DNA from: Clavelina lepadiformis
Lineage: Eukaryota; Chordata; Ascidiacea; Aplousobranchia; Clavelinidae
DNA length: 64,000 nucleotides
Reading direction: 5' to 3'
Assembly (NCBI RefSeq): GCF_947623445.1
Contig: NC_135240.1
Coordinates: 26,164,001-26,228,000 of the forward strand
In this document: positions 11,256-24,514 of the stretch, one piece after another
How positions within the stretch are numbered: position 1 is the stretch's first letter
How the letters are laid out: each line of letters starts with the position of its first letter
Notes under the pieces: generated by a model
Databases searched by the model: none
Told to the model about the DNA's origin: nothing
The model's input: the letters and a program-made list of their open reading frames with translations, nothing else
Translations under genes and position numbers: made by a program

Positions 11256-14200
11256 CAGCAGGCTGGGTGTGGTGGGACCCTGGTTTAGGAAATTAATCTT
11301 AAACGCAATGAACATCCAATCGCACTACGTGTTTTCGTGACTGATGAAAACGTGTTCAGCAAACATCAGACAACGTCACCATAATTATTATCTTTATGAC
11401 GTCACGTATAAACACCCTGACCTTTACGTTCCTACGTGATTGTAGATCTGGTTTGCACCTACTTTGGTAGGTTCTGTACTTTTGCACGGGACAAAACTTA
11501 TAAGTTTTCGAAGTTGTGATGGAAAGTGTGTGTGTTTTATTTATATTTCTAAGCATCGGACGATATGTATTTAAACTTTTATTGTCTGTTAATGAATATG
11601 ATAAATAATATCCGGTCACCGAGTTTCCCATAACTTAATTATGTAACGTTGTTAGTAATTATGTTCGTGAAAGACGCCGACGTCTCACAAACATTATTTT
11701 CTAAACGTGTCAATTGATCAATTAAAACTTGTTTCAATATCTGAAGCAAAATCGTGCTTCGCTGCTTGACTTTTTCATGTTTTTGAATATGACGTCACGT
11801 GTTGGATCATGGTGCATGGATGAATACGTCACAATGAGTTTTAGACAAACTTCAAGTGTTTCAGTTGGGCTTAATGGTTACGTGTGTGACGGAGCTGTAA
11901 TGGACGGAAGGATTCGAAGGAAGAATTTTTCTGAAAAAAGAGAGAATTTTTCTAATCGTACCAAAATTTTGTACCAAGCGCTGTAAGTTTTGACGCGCAA
12001 TATTTGGGAAACTGTTTTCGGTCGTGATATCTATTCGGTTGCTGACTACTTAAAAGCGTGATGTGAGAAGACGGTCTGCTGGAAGCAGCAGCCAATGCTC
12101 ATGTCATATCTCACAAATATTTGCGACGTCATATCATGCAGTAACTGCTGCCACGGGAAATTCTTTGCTGCAATCGCCCCCTCGTATGATTTTGTTTATT
12201 CAATCAGCAAACTAGATGAACAAAATCGAAAAGCATGAAATAGCGTTTAAAGGAGTGATGTAATGCAACCAAACATGGGCGGAAAGAGTTTAGAAAAGTT
12301 GACTTATAATCAAACCATGTAGGTAAAATTACATCATAAGGACACGCTGGAATGGAAGCAAAAATGAAAAAAAACATGAATAAATGCACACACATTTGGA
12401 CGCAACAAACGACAGCATATTTGTCCATTGGTAGTACATGGGAATTGATTGAAAGGCTCACAAACTACCATAATGAGACAGAAATCGGATGGAAAAAGTT
12501 TCCTATGCACAAGATTGTTTGTGTTCGACAGAGAAGATTTCAAATTGACGCAATGGCAAGTCAATTTCTCAAGATCATTTGAGAAAAGCTCAATTGTTTG
12601 CGTGACTCTCCTACAGCAAAAATTAGCCCCTGTTATAAGCATTTTTACAGGACACCAGAAGCCTCATTTCTGTAATAACTGATGCGTGAAACCAATTTCG
12701 GCAATTGCATGTCTGATTCACGGTTTTGCGATAAATTTTCCGTAAATAAATGGATGCACACTGCGGGAAACACAACATGCATTGCTCAACTATAACTCGA
12801 GTTACATTTTTAAGAATAAACTGTTCTGTTGACGATAATTAAGTGTTTATGCTACGTTGAACTGATGAACCCAGCCGTTAACATCACCAAATACCACAAT
12901 AACACAATCTATGGCTTATGCTTCATGTAACGATAAATAACGTGACAAGAATATCTGATTTCCAACAAGTGTTGCTTTTGCACTGTGACATAGCTGTTAT
13001 GAAGGTATACGTAGGAGGATATGTTGTCCTGATGATAATTGTTACATTGAGCACGTGACACTAACAATAGCCTATACTTTTGAAAGCATACTTGAATTTT
13101 TCGACAAACATAAGTTTTATTTTTTAGCACCTCGAAAACGTTTAAAAACAAATTATTTTAAAGAAGGATTTCCTCTGTGATCATTTTCTGTCTAATGTAG
13201 TTAAAGAGAATTCCCCATTCAACTTGATATGATCTAACAAAAACAAACCCCGGAGCGAATAGCGGCAAAACACATTGCTTATGACGTCATCAGGACTTAC
13301 TATTAAAAAGAAAAACAAGTATTTCTGATGATTATCTTCAAGATTTTGTAATAATCTTCCACAGGCGACAAATTTAATTTTTAGGAGAGTTTGTGTGAGC
13401 GAATAGATGTAGAAACTTTGGTTGAAAAATATTATTAAATTTTTGAAGGTTTTAGATCCGTTTTGTCAGGTTTTGCTGTGACTAATTCGTCCACTTATGG
13501 GCTGAACAAATTGCTTCTAATTTCGATTATATGATTAAGGCAATTGGCTTTTAGTGAAGCTTTGCCGTGACAAAAACACAGTAACGTGATTTCCACTGAA
13601 GGGAAAGTATAGTACATTGATGTCTGGTCACGTGATTTGGCCACTTCCTCCCTTACCGGAAGTTAATTGCTAAATCGTGGGAACATTTCAGCTTAAAGTG
13701 AAAGCAAGAAAATGAAGGAAAATTCATGTGGAGCGGTTGAAGATACTTCAATCGTGAAATCAATGATTCCATGAGCGAAATCTAATGAGTTCAGCTTTCA
13801 CATTTTGGTCATTTTACCCCCAAGTACGCATGAACATTTTATTATTGGCGTTTTGGTATTATTGTAAGTATGATATTCTGTTTTTAGATACAACATCTCA
13901 TTGAGTTGTAACTTATGCAAACATCAAACAGACATTGGCATAGAAATTGCAATATTCTGTAGATTATACGTCATAAATTACACTTAGGTCCATAAACGAT
14001 CGTTTACTGCGTAGCTGGAAAGAAAAATTTTGTTCGGAAAACGTTTTATTTGTTATCGAAAGAAAAAATTTTTCTTTCGTTTTATCCCAATAAAATCAAT
14101 CAAACTGGAGGCGAAAGTTCAGTGATTTTAGGTAGAACAAAACAAAGGACATCAATTAAGGAAGAGAAAAACGAACTCTTTTGCTGTTTAGAATGGCTGA

Positions 14201-14810
14201 GTAAGATCTTAATTTTCTTTTACTAGTTGCAACTGTTTACTCTAGCACCCGGTACAGCAGGTACCTGTTAGCACGTTTTCATAAAAAACGCCGGTAAGTT
14301 ACCTTTTATAGCAGGAAGTCGCTGTTGGCACTTAAAGTATACGCTTTCGTCTGCTGCGTGACAAGATGCAGTCGTTACCGATGAACTATTCACGAATAAC
14401 AGCGCGACGACCGCGATTTCACATACAAAGTCAAACAGGTGTTTATCAAACTCAGCACTTTTTCCACTCGCCGGTATTCTGAGTTCGAGGGACGTTTTCT
14501 CGCTCAAGGCTTGTTCAAGTAAAATTTAAATTTAATCTTGTTGTTGGTCATCGTGGTACCACTGTCTCTATGCAAAGAACTATTTTTGTGCACTCAAGTT
14601 TGACACTACGTCATCCTTTTGGGGTCTGCATTTTTAACGGAAGATGGAGGAATGGAAAAAAGGAAACCACTGCATAATAATCCGAGAAAGACTATACTTT
14701 GAGGTTTATTTTAAACTAAAGCAAAAGATATTGCTCAGTGTTAGTTGCGATCTATCCTGGTCAGGCCGGCTAAGTGTACCGAGAGAGTTGAATTGAATCG
14801 GACGACTTTG
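11256..14810. other. Intergenic region between divergent TSP1/trefoil genes 1 and 2
   Basis: About 3.5 kb of AT-rich DNA. Short open frames occur on both strands, but none has a signal peptide, a known motif, splice logic or a match to a family exon. No RNA gene was recognised. It presumably holds the upstream control regions of the two flanking genes. Confidence 0.5.
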
Positions 14811-14818
14811 TATATAAG
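14811..14818 (+). promoter_or_regulatory. TATA box of TSP1/trefoil gene 2
   Basis: TATATAAG, 76 bases before the ATG at 14887. That spacing leaves a short 5' UTR of roughly 45 bases. Confidence 0.65.
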
Positions 14819-14886
14819 TGAAAACAAGAAGTACTTAATTTGAAATCTTTTTGTCTTTAATTCAGGTTTAGCATAAACATCTTAAC

Positions 14887-17800
14887 ATGAAGTTGCTTTC
14901 CTTCTGTTTGTTTATCGCAATTTTGTCGACAAAACTTTGCAATGCAGACGACGAATGTTTTGAACAGAAAATAGATTTGATCGTGAATGGCACTTGCGTT
15001 TCAGGTAAACAGACTTCTACGAGTTTAGTGCTTTTTGTAGAGTTCTCTGCTATAAATATCATAACACACCTAAAGTATATTTCTAGTAGTGATGGTGTGA
15101 TATAAAGTGTATCTAAAGAAAGTAAAATATACTGATATTTAGGAGACTTTAGATGTCATCCTATACTGGTGATTATCAAGATCTAACATTATCTAAAAAC
15201 TTAGAGATATCAATTTTCAGAAATTTTGTGTCTTTTAGATCCCGCGAATCGACTCCCGTGCTGCGATCTCTGCACTGGTATTATCGTGGTCGGAGAACAA
15301 AATTGTTCTTCCAACATCCACTGCTGCTTCGAAGATGGATTTTGTTACCTAAAGCAACTGGGTGAGCGAGAAATAAAGAGCTCAGTAGAACAGTGATTTA
15401 TAACTGTGGCAGTCATTGTTTCTTTGTTCTTTCAATTGACAACGTCTTAAACCGTTATAAGAGGTTTCATTCTGTCTATGGGAAGTTGTAGATTTCGAAA
15501 CTGTTGCCAGAAACTTTGCGCCTTGTAATTTGTGACGTAAAGCTCCAGTCACTTGTTGCAATAAACGTTAAATTCTGTTTTCAGTTGAAGATCTCTCAGC
15601 TCCCAAAAGAACGTTTGACATTGACGCACTTGGTAAAGGCTTTCAGGATGACTTAGGCGGTAGCCAAGACGATGATTCTGTTAGTTCGAGAACTGGTTTT
15701 GTCCAATCAGGATTAAACGAAAACGTTTTGGCTTATTTGTCGAGTGGAGGAAATCCCGCCGTGTTGTGCCCTAAATTTCCGGCAACTTGTGGTCCGCTAT
15801 TTTACAATAACCCGAACGACATTCAGCCGACTCTTAACGTACCGTACTGCCAAAGGTATTCGTATAAATATGTTTTTAGTTCAAACAGAAAGATTAACAG
15901 CTCCCACTTGCGGTATTTTAATGAGGATTTTTTCTGCTCGCTGACAACTATTACCTTACGCTTTCATCGAAACAATATTTCCGTGTGTAGGATTGCCTGC
16001 CAGGCAGAAAATCCACTTTTAGAATTCGACTTTGCAGGCTGTCTCGGGACTCCAGGTTGCGCGTTTGATTACGAGCTGTATCTCTACAGAAGTGTTTTAA
16101 GCCAGGCAATATTGCCCGGAGTTCCTGTCTGCCATCTTGCAATCAGAAACCGCGCTTTCCAAACACGTGCAGCAGAGTATGTTCAGCAGGTTTGTACCAA
16201 ACTGGAGCTGATGAAAGTACCTAGTTAAGATAAGCGTCTCACCTGATATATCTAACAACATGTTAATATAAAGTAAATACACCTACTATAACCTATAAAT
16301 AGTTAAATGTGATTTTGCACATTATATTTAAGACATATAAAAAAGTCTTCCTGAAAAGTATAATTAAGGTTAAATTGAGACATTCTGGGATGTTAAGTGC
16401 GACAGTATATTAGGAATATCTCACCAAATGCAGAACGTTTCTCCGTCACCAATTACTATACATTATTAATCGCAAATGACAATATTTTAGAATAAACCCC
16501 CTGAAGTCAAGATTAAAGCTTTACCACTCTTACTTTTACAAAATACGTTTTCAGACTGGATCCTGGAATCCATTGTTGACCAATTGCTTGATACGGGAAT
16601 ACGAAGGCGAAATCTACGGAGATACTGCTGGTTGCTCCATGGTGAATGTTTTGGAGGAAGTTGGATTTAAGGCAAAGAGAGTGGGATGGAAAGGTTGGTG
16701 TTAACTTGAGACGTGTGTGAGGTTGTCAAGCCAGTATTCTACAGTACACTGAATACAATAATATTCCTTGTAGAATGTCAAGGGCACAGATAATTATCTC
16801 TCACCAAAATCAGTTCTATTAATTATTTTATTTCAATCTTCAAATTCTTCATGCAGATATTACGTCGCGAGATTGCAGCCTGATTAACGGGTGTTGGAGA
16901 GGGAACGGGGTCTGCGTTTATTCACTACCACTCACCAACATCAAAGTCAGATCGAGTCATGACGTCCCAGTTCATCAAAACATCTTCTTCGGTCAAGACC
17001 ACGGAAGACCGATTTGCCTGCCGTTTGACGACTCAGCCAAAGATAGCGAATTTCTCGACAGCTACCATTCGTGCTTACGAGCCGGTTGCGCAGCCGACGT
17101 GGACAGTGAAACAATCTTGAAGCATCTTCGAGGCGTATCGTTTTCCTACCTGCCACTGACAATGCAGCACCAGTACTGGGCAATGGCGCTTCTGGGAGAG
17201 GTCAGAGCGGATAATTGGAAGGAGGTGGCAGACAATTTGATAGAGAGTAGCCAGGCGCAAGGCGCGAATGCACACATTCTCAACCAGGTTTTGCCGTCTA
17301 ATATCTTAGGCACATCATCTACAAACTTTTCTGGCTTACCTTTCTCAATCGCGCTTAACATATCTGGTCACTCAAGTTTGCAGAATGCTTTTACAACTTT
17401 CGGTTCCTTCGGACAATTTGGTACATTTGGTTCTAATCCTGATATCAGTCCGAGATCATTGGGCGTTCCAGACACCCAACCCACATCGAACAGTTTTAAT
17501 CTTGGAAATACCCGTCTGGCATTAAGCAGCGGACACCAGACTTCACAAAGTCTCAATACCTTGCAAAACCTTCTTAGCGGAATCGGAATCCCACCCCCGA
17601 TCCCAGTAGAACCTCGATTTGAAATTCCATGTCCCTACAAGAAAGTTCAGTGGTTCAATTTTCCTCCCCTTAAAGGAAGTTTTGAAGGATGCTGCGAGAA
17701 ACCAACCTGTTATCTTCCGAAAGAAGCCATTCGGGACGGGTTCTCCGGGATAGCGTCCTACCGTACTCTTTGGTCATCCTGGAGTCCGTGCTCGACAACA

Positions 17801-18328
17801 TGCGGTTGGGGTCAAAGTAACAGGCGACGTCATTGTGTAGGGGACAAATGCGGTCCATTTGAAGAACAAACTCACATTTGCAATCAGGCCCCATGCGCTG
17901 TGTTTTCCCCTTGGGGCACGTTCAGCAACTGCACCGCGTCCTGTGGTGGTGGAACTCGATACAGATCTCGCTTCTGTATCACCAAACAACCGTGCGTCGG
18001 CCCCACCCGGCAGGTGGAGTCGTGCATGACCGGTGCATGCCCGATCTTTAGAACAATCAGTCCTTGGTCCCGCTGTAACGTAAATTGTGGCGAAGGAAAG
18101 CAGACCAGAAGACGCATCTGTGTGAGTGGAGGAGCCAGCGGTTGTCCGGATAATCCGGACGAAGAAAGGAAATGCCTGCGCTACTGCGGCGGCATGAGAC
18201 CGCAATTCGGTGAATGTGATAAAACAACGTGCACCAGAAACGTAACGTCTGCTTGCCTGAAAGGTGACGGTACACCAGGTTATTGCCGGCGTAAGCCTAT
18301 ACAAGACAGAACCGTTCGTTGTTGTTAA
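14887..18328 (+). CDS. TSP1/trefoil-like secreted protein, gene 2
   Basis: Six exons, 773 codons: 14887-15004, 15239-15361, 15585-15855, 15991-16189, 16555-16693, 16857-18328. The signal peptide is MKLLSFCLFIAILSTKLCNA. Exon 2 gives a trefoil-like motif (CTGIIVVGEQNC followed by CC). Exon 4 gives GCAFDYEL and PGVPVCHLAI, and exons 5-6 give RDCSLINGCW. The conserved unassigned region follows, then GCCEKPTCYLP, then three TSP1 repeats from about residue 587. The protein ends RTVRCC, so it lacks the last 15 to 20 residues and cysteines found in its paralogues. Intron 3 (15856-15990) is 135 bases, in frame and free of stops, so retention would add 45 residues. Exon 3 equals two exons in genes 1 and 3. 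Likely secreted; function unknown. Confidence 0.9.
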
Positions 18329-19536
18329 TTTTGCAAAATTTATCTTCAAATCACCGATGTTATATATATCAGAAGTTTTTGTCTGTATTATCGTGATGTC
18401 AATCTCACCGAAGACCGATTTTAACTTAAAAGTATTTGTAGAGATTGTATACAATGAACTCACTGTTCAGTTACGTTGACTTTTAATTTGAAAGCTCTTA
18501 ACTTGCTACGGTTAAGCAGAGAAAAATTACGTTTCACTCATACGCAGTATACACGTTGCGTAAGCTATTTCTTTTTTTTCTATGTTTGTGTGTATATTTA
18601 TAGCGCTTAGCTGCACGTATTTCTGTTCAAATACAACTCACGCGGACGTGAAATATCTGGAAAGGTCCTTGAAACGTGCGCTGTAGCAATATAACGTTAT
18701 CCTGGGGCGATGGAAAGGTCTATTCTTATTTCATTCTTAATCGCCCAACGTTAACGTCTTCAAAGGTTGGCCGTGCGCATGAATAGCGAACAAAACAAGT
18801 TTCGGAACCTGAGGCATTGATTACCAGATGTTTTAGAATTTAGAGTAATTAGTTTCAACTGAAAAGCTTTTTTAAGACATATTTTTAACAAATACGACAT
18901 AAACTGTGTATATACTGCAAGCTGAAAGATCAAAAAGCAGTATTACTGACGTTTTACACAGCTTAATGCTGTGTCACACATATATCAAACTGTTTGTAAA
19001 CATATTTCCCTACTTTCCACAATTACATCAACTATGGGCGGCAAGGCCATACATACGAATGTTTTCTGCTCCACTGACAGTTCTATTTTAAGTTGGTGTA
19101 TGCGTCGGACTGCCGAAGGCAAAGAAGATGTCTTTCGTAGCTGCGAAGGCGTCAAGTCATGTTTTAGTTCTTCGGAACTTGATTAAATTCACGCGCTCGT
19201 ACGAAAATAAGATTTCCCGCCACTTAAAACCTTTCGAAGTAAAAGTTTACTTACAAAGTTTACCAGTAAGTTTGTTACTGTCTTGTCTTTCGTACAGTTG
19301 TTGGGCTGCTGCAGATTACATAGAGTGTGCAGAGACGTATATTTACTGATATGTTGCAAAGCTAAGTCAAATTTTCTCGGAACTAAAACATAGGTATAGC
19401 AGCAAAAGTACAAGGTTTCAACTTTGGTTGAGTATTTTTCGTATACAGCTTCAAGTGTTTGTTGCCTTGAGTATTAACGTATATTTGCTGAGTGCTGACT
19501 GTTAAACTTAAGATCTCAAACTTGCCATTGCTGTAG
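18329..19536. other. Intergenic region between TSP1/trefoil genes 2 and 3
   Basis: About 1.2 kb without a supportable gene. It should contain the 3' UTR of gene 2 and the promoter of gene 3. I see no clear TATA box at the expected distance from the gene 3 start. Confidence 0.5.
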
Positions 19537-22500
19537 ATGCCGAAGCGTTTCATTCGTGACATGATGTTAGGCCTCATATTTGTTATTATGTTGGTAACGC
19601 TAGGAAACTGTGAGGATGAGCCAGTGTGCAATCAGCAATTGCGTATGCTTGTCGCGCAAGGAAAATGCCCAGATCCCCAAGGTACGGAGTAAAGCTGTTG
19701 TGCTTTAAAATGGGAGGCAAATATCACTAGCATTGTTTTCTAAGACAAAAGTGTTGTTCCTCAACTAATTCAAGCTTTTAATTTCAGCCTCAAAGGAAAT
19801 CGCCCCTTGTGCAAACCCTTGCACAGGTGCTTTGACAAATTGCACCAATGCTGATCATTGTTGTCTGCAAAGTGACCGCTGTGTGTTAAAAGTTTTTCCA
19901 GGTGAGGTGTAGGCTACTGTGGCGACTTTATGTAAGTGAAACAGATTTCAGCAACAGGATATTAATGAACGTGTATAAAGCATTGTGTTTTAATGCACAG
20001 TATTTTAATAGCTCTTAGCAAGCCAAAACCAGAAAACCGTGCTGAGGATTTGGCAAATAGCTTTTTGAGGACTTTTACTTCAGAACAAAGCACGGGGCCA
20101 CGGGCTTTGGTTTTACAACGTGAGCAACGTTCAAATACTTTAATAACCGCTTTAACCGTGTTTGTAACTTCATTTTTTTGCATGGACACTATATAACCAG
20201 TAGCTGAAACACGTATAAGATTTACGTAATTCCAATATACTATGTTTGCTTGGAGCTTTGCAGTCGTCATTTTGTATTGAGTTTTTGAATTTGATGCATA
20301 AAAAAACGACTCCGAAATTCAATTCAATATCGGTATATTCTGTAACAAAAGAGCTGCAGTATTGCGGTTCGCACAATTTGTAGACACCTTTGAATGTTTT
20401 GGTCCAATGTGGCCAAGAAATAGTTCAGAATAGGCCAAAGGTACGCTCTTTTCTTCAGCTGGATTGTATGAAGGATCTTGCCTTAAGTTTCCGCAATCCT
20501 GCTTATCATCGCTTGGTTCGTCTGGCACAATCCTACCGCCTGTGAACATTCCTTACTGCCAGAGGTGATAATTAAGCTAAACATAGCAGTTGTATTAGCG
20601 TATAAATAATACCATGATAAATAATTGACGTCTGCTATGACGCACGATCACAGGGCTTCAAAGTTGACATGTTTTAGGCCGCACCAACGTGCATAATGTG
20701 TGGTATACTTCGTTTTTCAAAGCTCATATAACAAGATGTTACAAGTTTTAAGTTATGTTATATAATCTGTATTGTGTTATAGAACATTATAGAATCGAAA
20801 CGGATAAAACGCGGTTTCGTTCGGAGGGTTATGTTTTTATCCGTACATCAGGATAGTTTTTTGGTGCTTGTGTAGGATTTCTTGTGCCGAAAACAATGGA
20901 TTTCTTGATTTGAATCCCAACATATGCCTTGCCATTCCAGGCTGTGCGTTTGACTTTGCTTTGTATCTTTATCGAAACGCCATTGGCCAAGGAATTTATC
21001 CTGCTGTTCCCACTTGCCATCTAGCGGTTAGAAATGAAATCTTTCAAACGCGAGCTAAAGAATACGTCTCGCAGGTAAGCCAACCGACCGTGCACCAAAG
21101 AAGACAACATTTAAAGAACAACACTTTAATTCTGTGAAAGCCTTTTCAAACAAAGATACCTGCACTACTAAATGTTTATGTTAACAGTCGGGACTTTGGA
21201 ATCCGATCTTGAGCAATTGTCTCATCAAAGAGCACGAAAAGGAAATCTACGGAGGAAGTCCCGGATGCTATATGATTAAAACCTTTGAGAAACTCGGACA
21301 TAAAGCAAAGAGATGCGGATGGGAAGGCGAGTAAAAGTGAAAGTTAAAACTAAAACCAAAATGTAAACAAAAGTGTTGAGAACTTAATTTTATATTCTGA
21401 AAAAATAACATTAACCCGCTTCGGTACAAATCACTTTGAGGCAACTTGCTCTGCCCTGCATTGTGCTTGATTTTGAAAACCTTATGTCATTACAGTCTTA
21501 TGCATGAAATATTTTAAATTCTTGGTAATGCAGGCATGTCGCCCACGGATTGCTATTTAATAAACTGCTGTTGGAGGGACGACAACATCTGCATTTACCC
21601 GCTTTCAGAGAGCGACGTAACTGTTCCTTCCGAGCACATACCGACGTCTTCGTTTAGTTTGATAGAAGAAGGACTACCAATGTGTCAACCAATGGACGAT
21701 TCATTGGAGAACGAAAGCTTCCTGGATGCCTACCATGCTTGTCTGACCTCGGGATGCGCTTCCAGTGTGGACAGGGAAACACTGCTGCAGCACTTGCACG
21801 GTGTGACAAAATCCTACCTTCCATACGCTCTACAACATCAATACTGGAGCATGGTCCTTTTGGGAGAAGTTAGACCTGACAATTGGAGGCAAGTGGCGGA
21901 TAAGCTTATCAAAGATAACCAGAACTCTTTGGCCGGCATCTTTGATTCACTGCTTCCTTCAAACATTATCGGAGGTTCAGTAGGTACAGATGGAATGAGC
22001 GCCTTACCGTTCACGCTCGCTCTGAATATAACAGCTCAGTCGTCTATTCGTCAGCCGTTTGTTAACTATGGTTCGTTTGGTGAGTTTGGTATCGGTTCTC
22101 CTTTAAGTAGTGATGGAACTATTACCGGCAGATCGTTGAATCTTGGCGAGAGTCCGGAAGCTCCTTCCAGCAGTGTAAGTATTGGAAACTTTGGGAGCGT
22201 CAATCCCAATGACCCAAATCTTCATAACTCACTTAGTGGATTTGGGGCGCCTATTCCGTCAACAATACAGAGAAGGAATTACTTCGGCTGCCCTTACCAA
22301 CCGATTCACTGGCCCAATTTTCCGTCGTTAGAAGGCAGTTTTCAAGGATGTTGCAAGAGACCATTGTGCTATTTACCCAAACAGGCAATTCGGAAGACCT
22401 ATTCGGGCCTGGCAAAGTACGACACCATGTGGTCATCATGGGGCCCTTGCAGCGCAACATGTGGCGAAGGAAAGACAAAGAGAAACCGTCACTGCGTAGG

Positions 22501-23092
22501 CGAAGGCTGTGGGGGAGGTTATGAAGAACAAATAAAGTATTGCAGGGGGACGCCTTGTCCAACGTTCACTCCATGGAGCCAATATGGTCCCTGTAGCGTT
22601 AGTTGCGGCGGAGGAACAAAAAACAGAACTAGATCCTGTGTAGGTGACGGTCCTTGTAGTGGAAAACTTAACGACGAGAGCCCTTGCAAGCCTGGAAGGT
22701 GTCCAACGTTTCGAGCCCGTCCAGGTAACTCTTGGTCAAGCTGCAGCACGACGTGCGGGGTTGGTGTGCAGAGAAGAAACCTTAGGTGCGTAGACCCGGG
22801 TGCATACGGTTGTCCACCTGTCAAGTTTGAAGAGAAAGAATGCAACAAATACTGCGGCAGAGTTGTTTATAACCCAAGAACATGCGACCCATCGACGTGC
22901 AAATACACTCAAACACCGAGATGCGTTCAACGGAATCGAAGACCAGGCCATTGTCCGCCGGATGATATGAAGGTTAAGACGGGAGCTAACTGTTTTGAAG
23001 GTTCTTGTATCTGTCGTCGGTTCCCTCTCTTTTGTCCCCGACGACCAAATACCGGATCGGGGAATCGCAATTCTTTGTTTGATTTGCAGTGA
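19537..23092 (+). CDS. TSP1/trefoil-like secreted protein, gene 3
   Basis: Seven exons, 789 codons: 19537-19681, 19788-19901, 20012-20119, 20459-20564, 20876-21074, 21188-21326, 21534-23092. The N-terminus is a hydrophobic signal sequence; a second in-frame ATG at 19561 could also serve. Trefoil-like motifs are CTGALTNC plus CC in exon 2, GCAFDFAL with PTCHLAV in exon 5, and SPTDCYLINCCW in exon 7, the last with the full trefoil Cys-Cys pair. The unassigned conserved region is followed by GCCKRPLCYLP, three complete TSP1 repeats from about residue 569, and a basic Cys-rich tail. Intron 6 uses a GC donor (21327-21328); every GT alternative breaks the frame. The last exon has been copied twice downstream (30.7 and 56.4 kb). 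Likely secreted; function unknown. Confidence 0.9.
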
Positions 23093-24514
23093 CCGATTAA
23101 TTATATTATTATCGTTTATTCGTTCAAAAACCTTATAATTGTCAAACAAACTTATACCTATAAGTTAGTTTTGTTTATAATTTTAATTTTCGTTTCTGAA
23201 CTGATGTTTACCGGAAAATGCTTCTGGTGAGACGGCAAGAAAAATAAAACTTGTTTAGACGCTTGTAATCACTTATTTGGAATTTTATGTCAATTATATT
23301 GCACCTAAAAGTATGAAATTCTTTTAGTAAGTCAAACTGAAAGCATAAAGTTCAATAACAATTGTTTCGCATGTTGAATATACACAAAAATTTTATCAAA
23401 AAAGCAAACATCAGAAGATAACTATGAAAGTAAGTGCTTGTAAGCAGTGGTTTTGTAGAAGTTTTAGGGATCGAAACGATCTCTTAAACATCTCAACTGG
23501 TCTCTGAAAATATATACTTCTGCGACTACAACAGAATATTAACAGTTTGCTTAATTGATTAGCTTTAATTAGCAGTTAATTAGTTAGTTCCAGCCTTTTA
23601 ATTCATTCAGCGGTCTCTTAAAATATCTTAGCGGTCGCCAACCTTTAAAACATTTGCATGTGAGAACACTTTCACTTTGATCATGGCAAAACTTACTACA
23701 GATGGTAGCTTATACTCTTGCAGAGACGTTGACCTGCGTCATCGAACAGCCTGTAACTTTTGGTCCAGGCAGTACAAGGTGTGTAGTTGGCTTGCAATAA
23801 GAGTTTTAACTTGTGTTTAACCGGAAACGTATATCGTTGTCCACCTACCAAGTTTGAAGAAAAATCATTCAACAGTTAATGCTGATGATCGGTTTAGAAC
23901 TGAAAGCATTGTACCGCGGGGCAAAAAAAGTCAAATCGTCAGTCAAGTGAGATGCCTTAAATGCAATGCAAAACACAGTCATTGCTGGTAAAGTGAAATG
24001 AAGGGTAGAAAATGAAGAAACAGTTTCTTGGGTCTTCCAACGGCAATTGGTTTTCCATTTTTGTCATGGTTGCAATATCAAAAAAGCTTTCGTTGATATT
24101 TTTTAAACGAAATCAGCCATTAATCATTTAATGTATGACTTGGAACTTTTTAAAGCATTTGTACAAAGTCTTTCTATTGATTGGTATGTCTTTGCAAAGC
24201 AAAGCTTAGTTTTAAAACTTTTTATTGCTTAAAAACGGAACTAAAGCATTGTAAGCTCATAAATTGTCTGCATAAAACTTGAACAAATTGTGGCGCAAAA
24301 TAAGCAATTACAAATTTGTTGACAAAAAACCACTAATCCAGTTTACTTAACCTGAACTTAGAAAAAGCATATTATGAGAAAGTAACCATTGCTAAAGTCT
24401 CTATGAAAGAAAACCTGGTCTAAGTAGTTTCTGTTAAAAAAATACTGTAACTAACCTAGGTACAAAGACAAAGTTTGAGCCAGCAAAACAGCATCATAAG
24501 AACTTAGGACATTT
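23093..24514 (+). repeat. Gene 3 3' flank, present in three copies
   Basis: Non-coding DNA with an AATAAA at about 23242, which should be the gene 3 poly(A) signal. It recurs almost base for base at 32042-33463 and 57051-58378, always directly after a gene 3 last-exon copy. Near-identity in non-coding DNA points to recent duplication rather than selection. Confidence 0.85.

Noticed and set aside
12204-12682. Overlapping frames on both strands in the 11-14.8 kb gap
   Set aside because: Frames on both strands cover the same bases, and their composition is like translated AT-rich DNA.
14268-14507. 79-codon minus-strand frame with a hydrophobic stretch before gene 2
   Set aside because: No family match, no splice partners and no promoter. 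Such frames are expected by chance in 3.5 kb.
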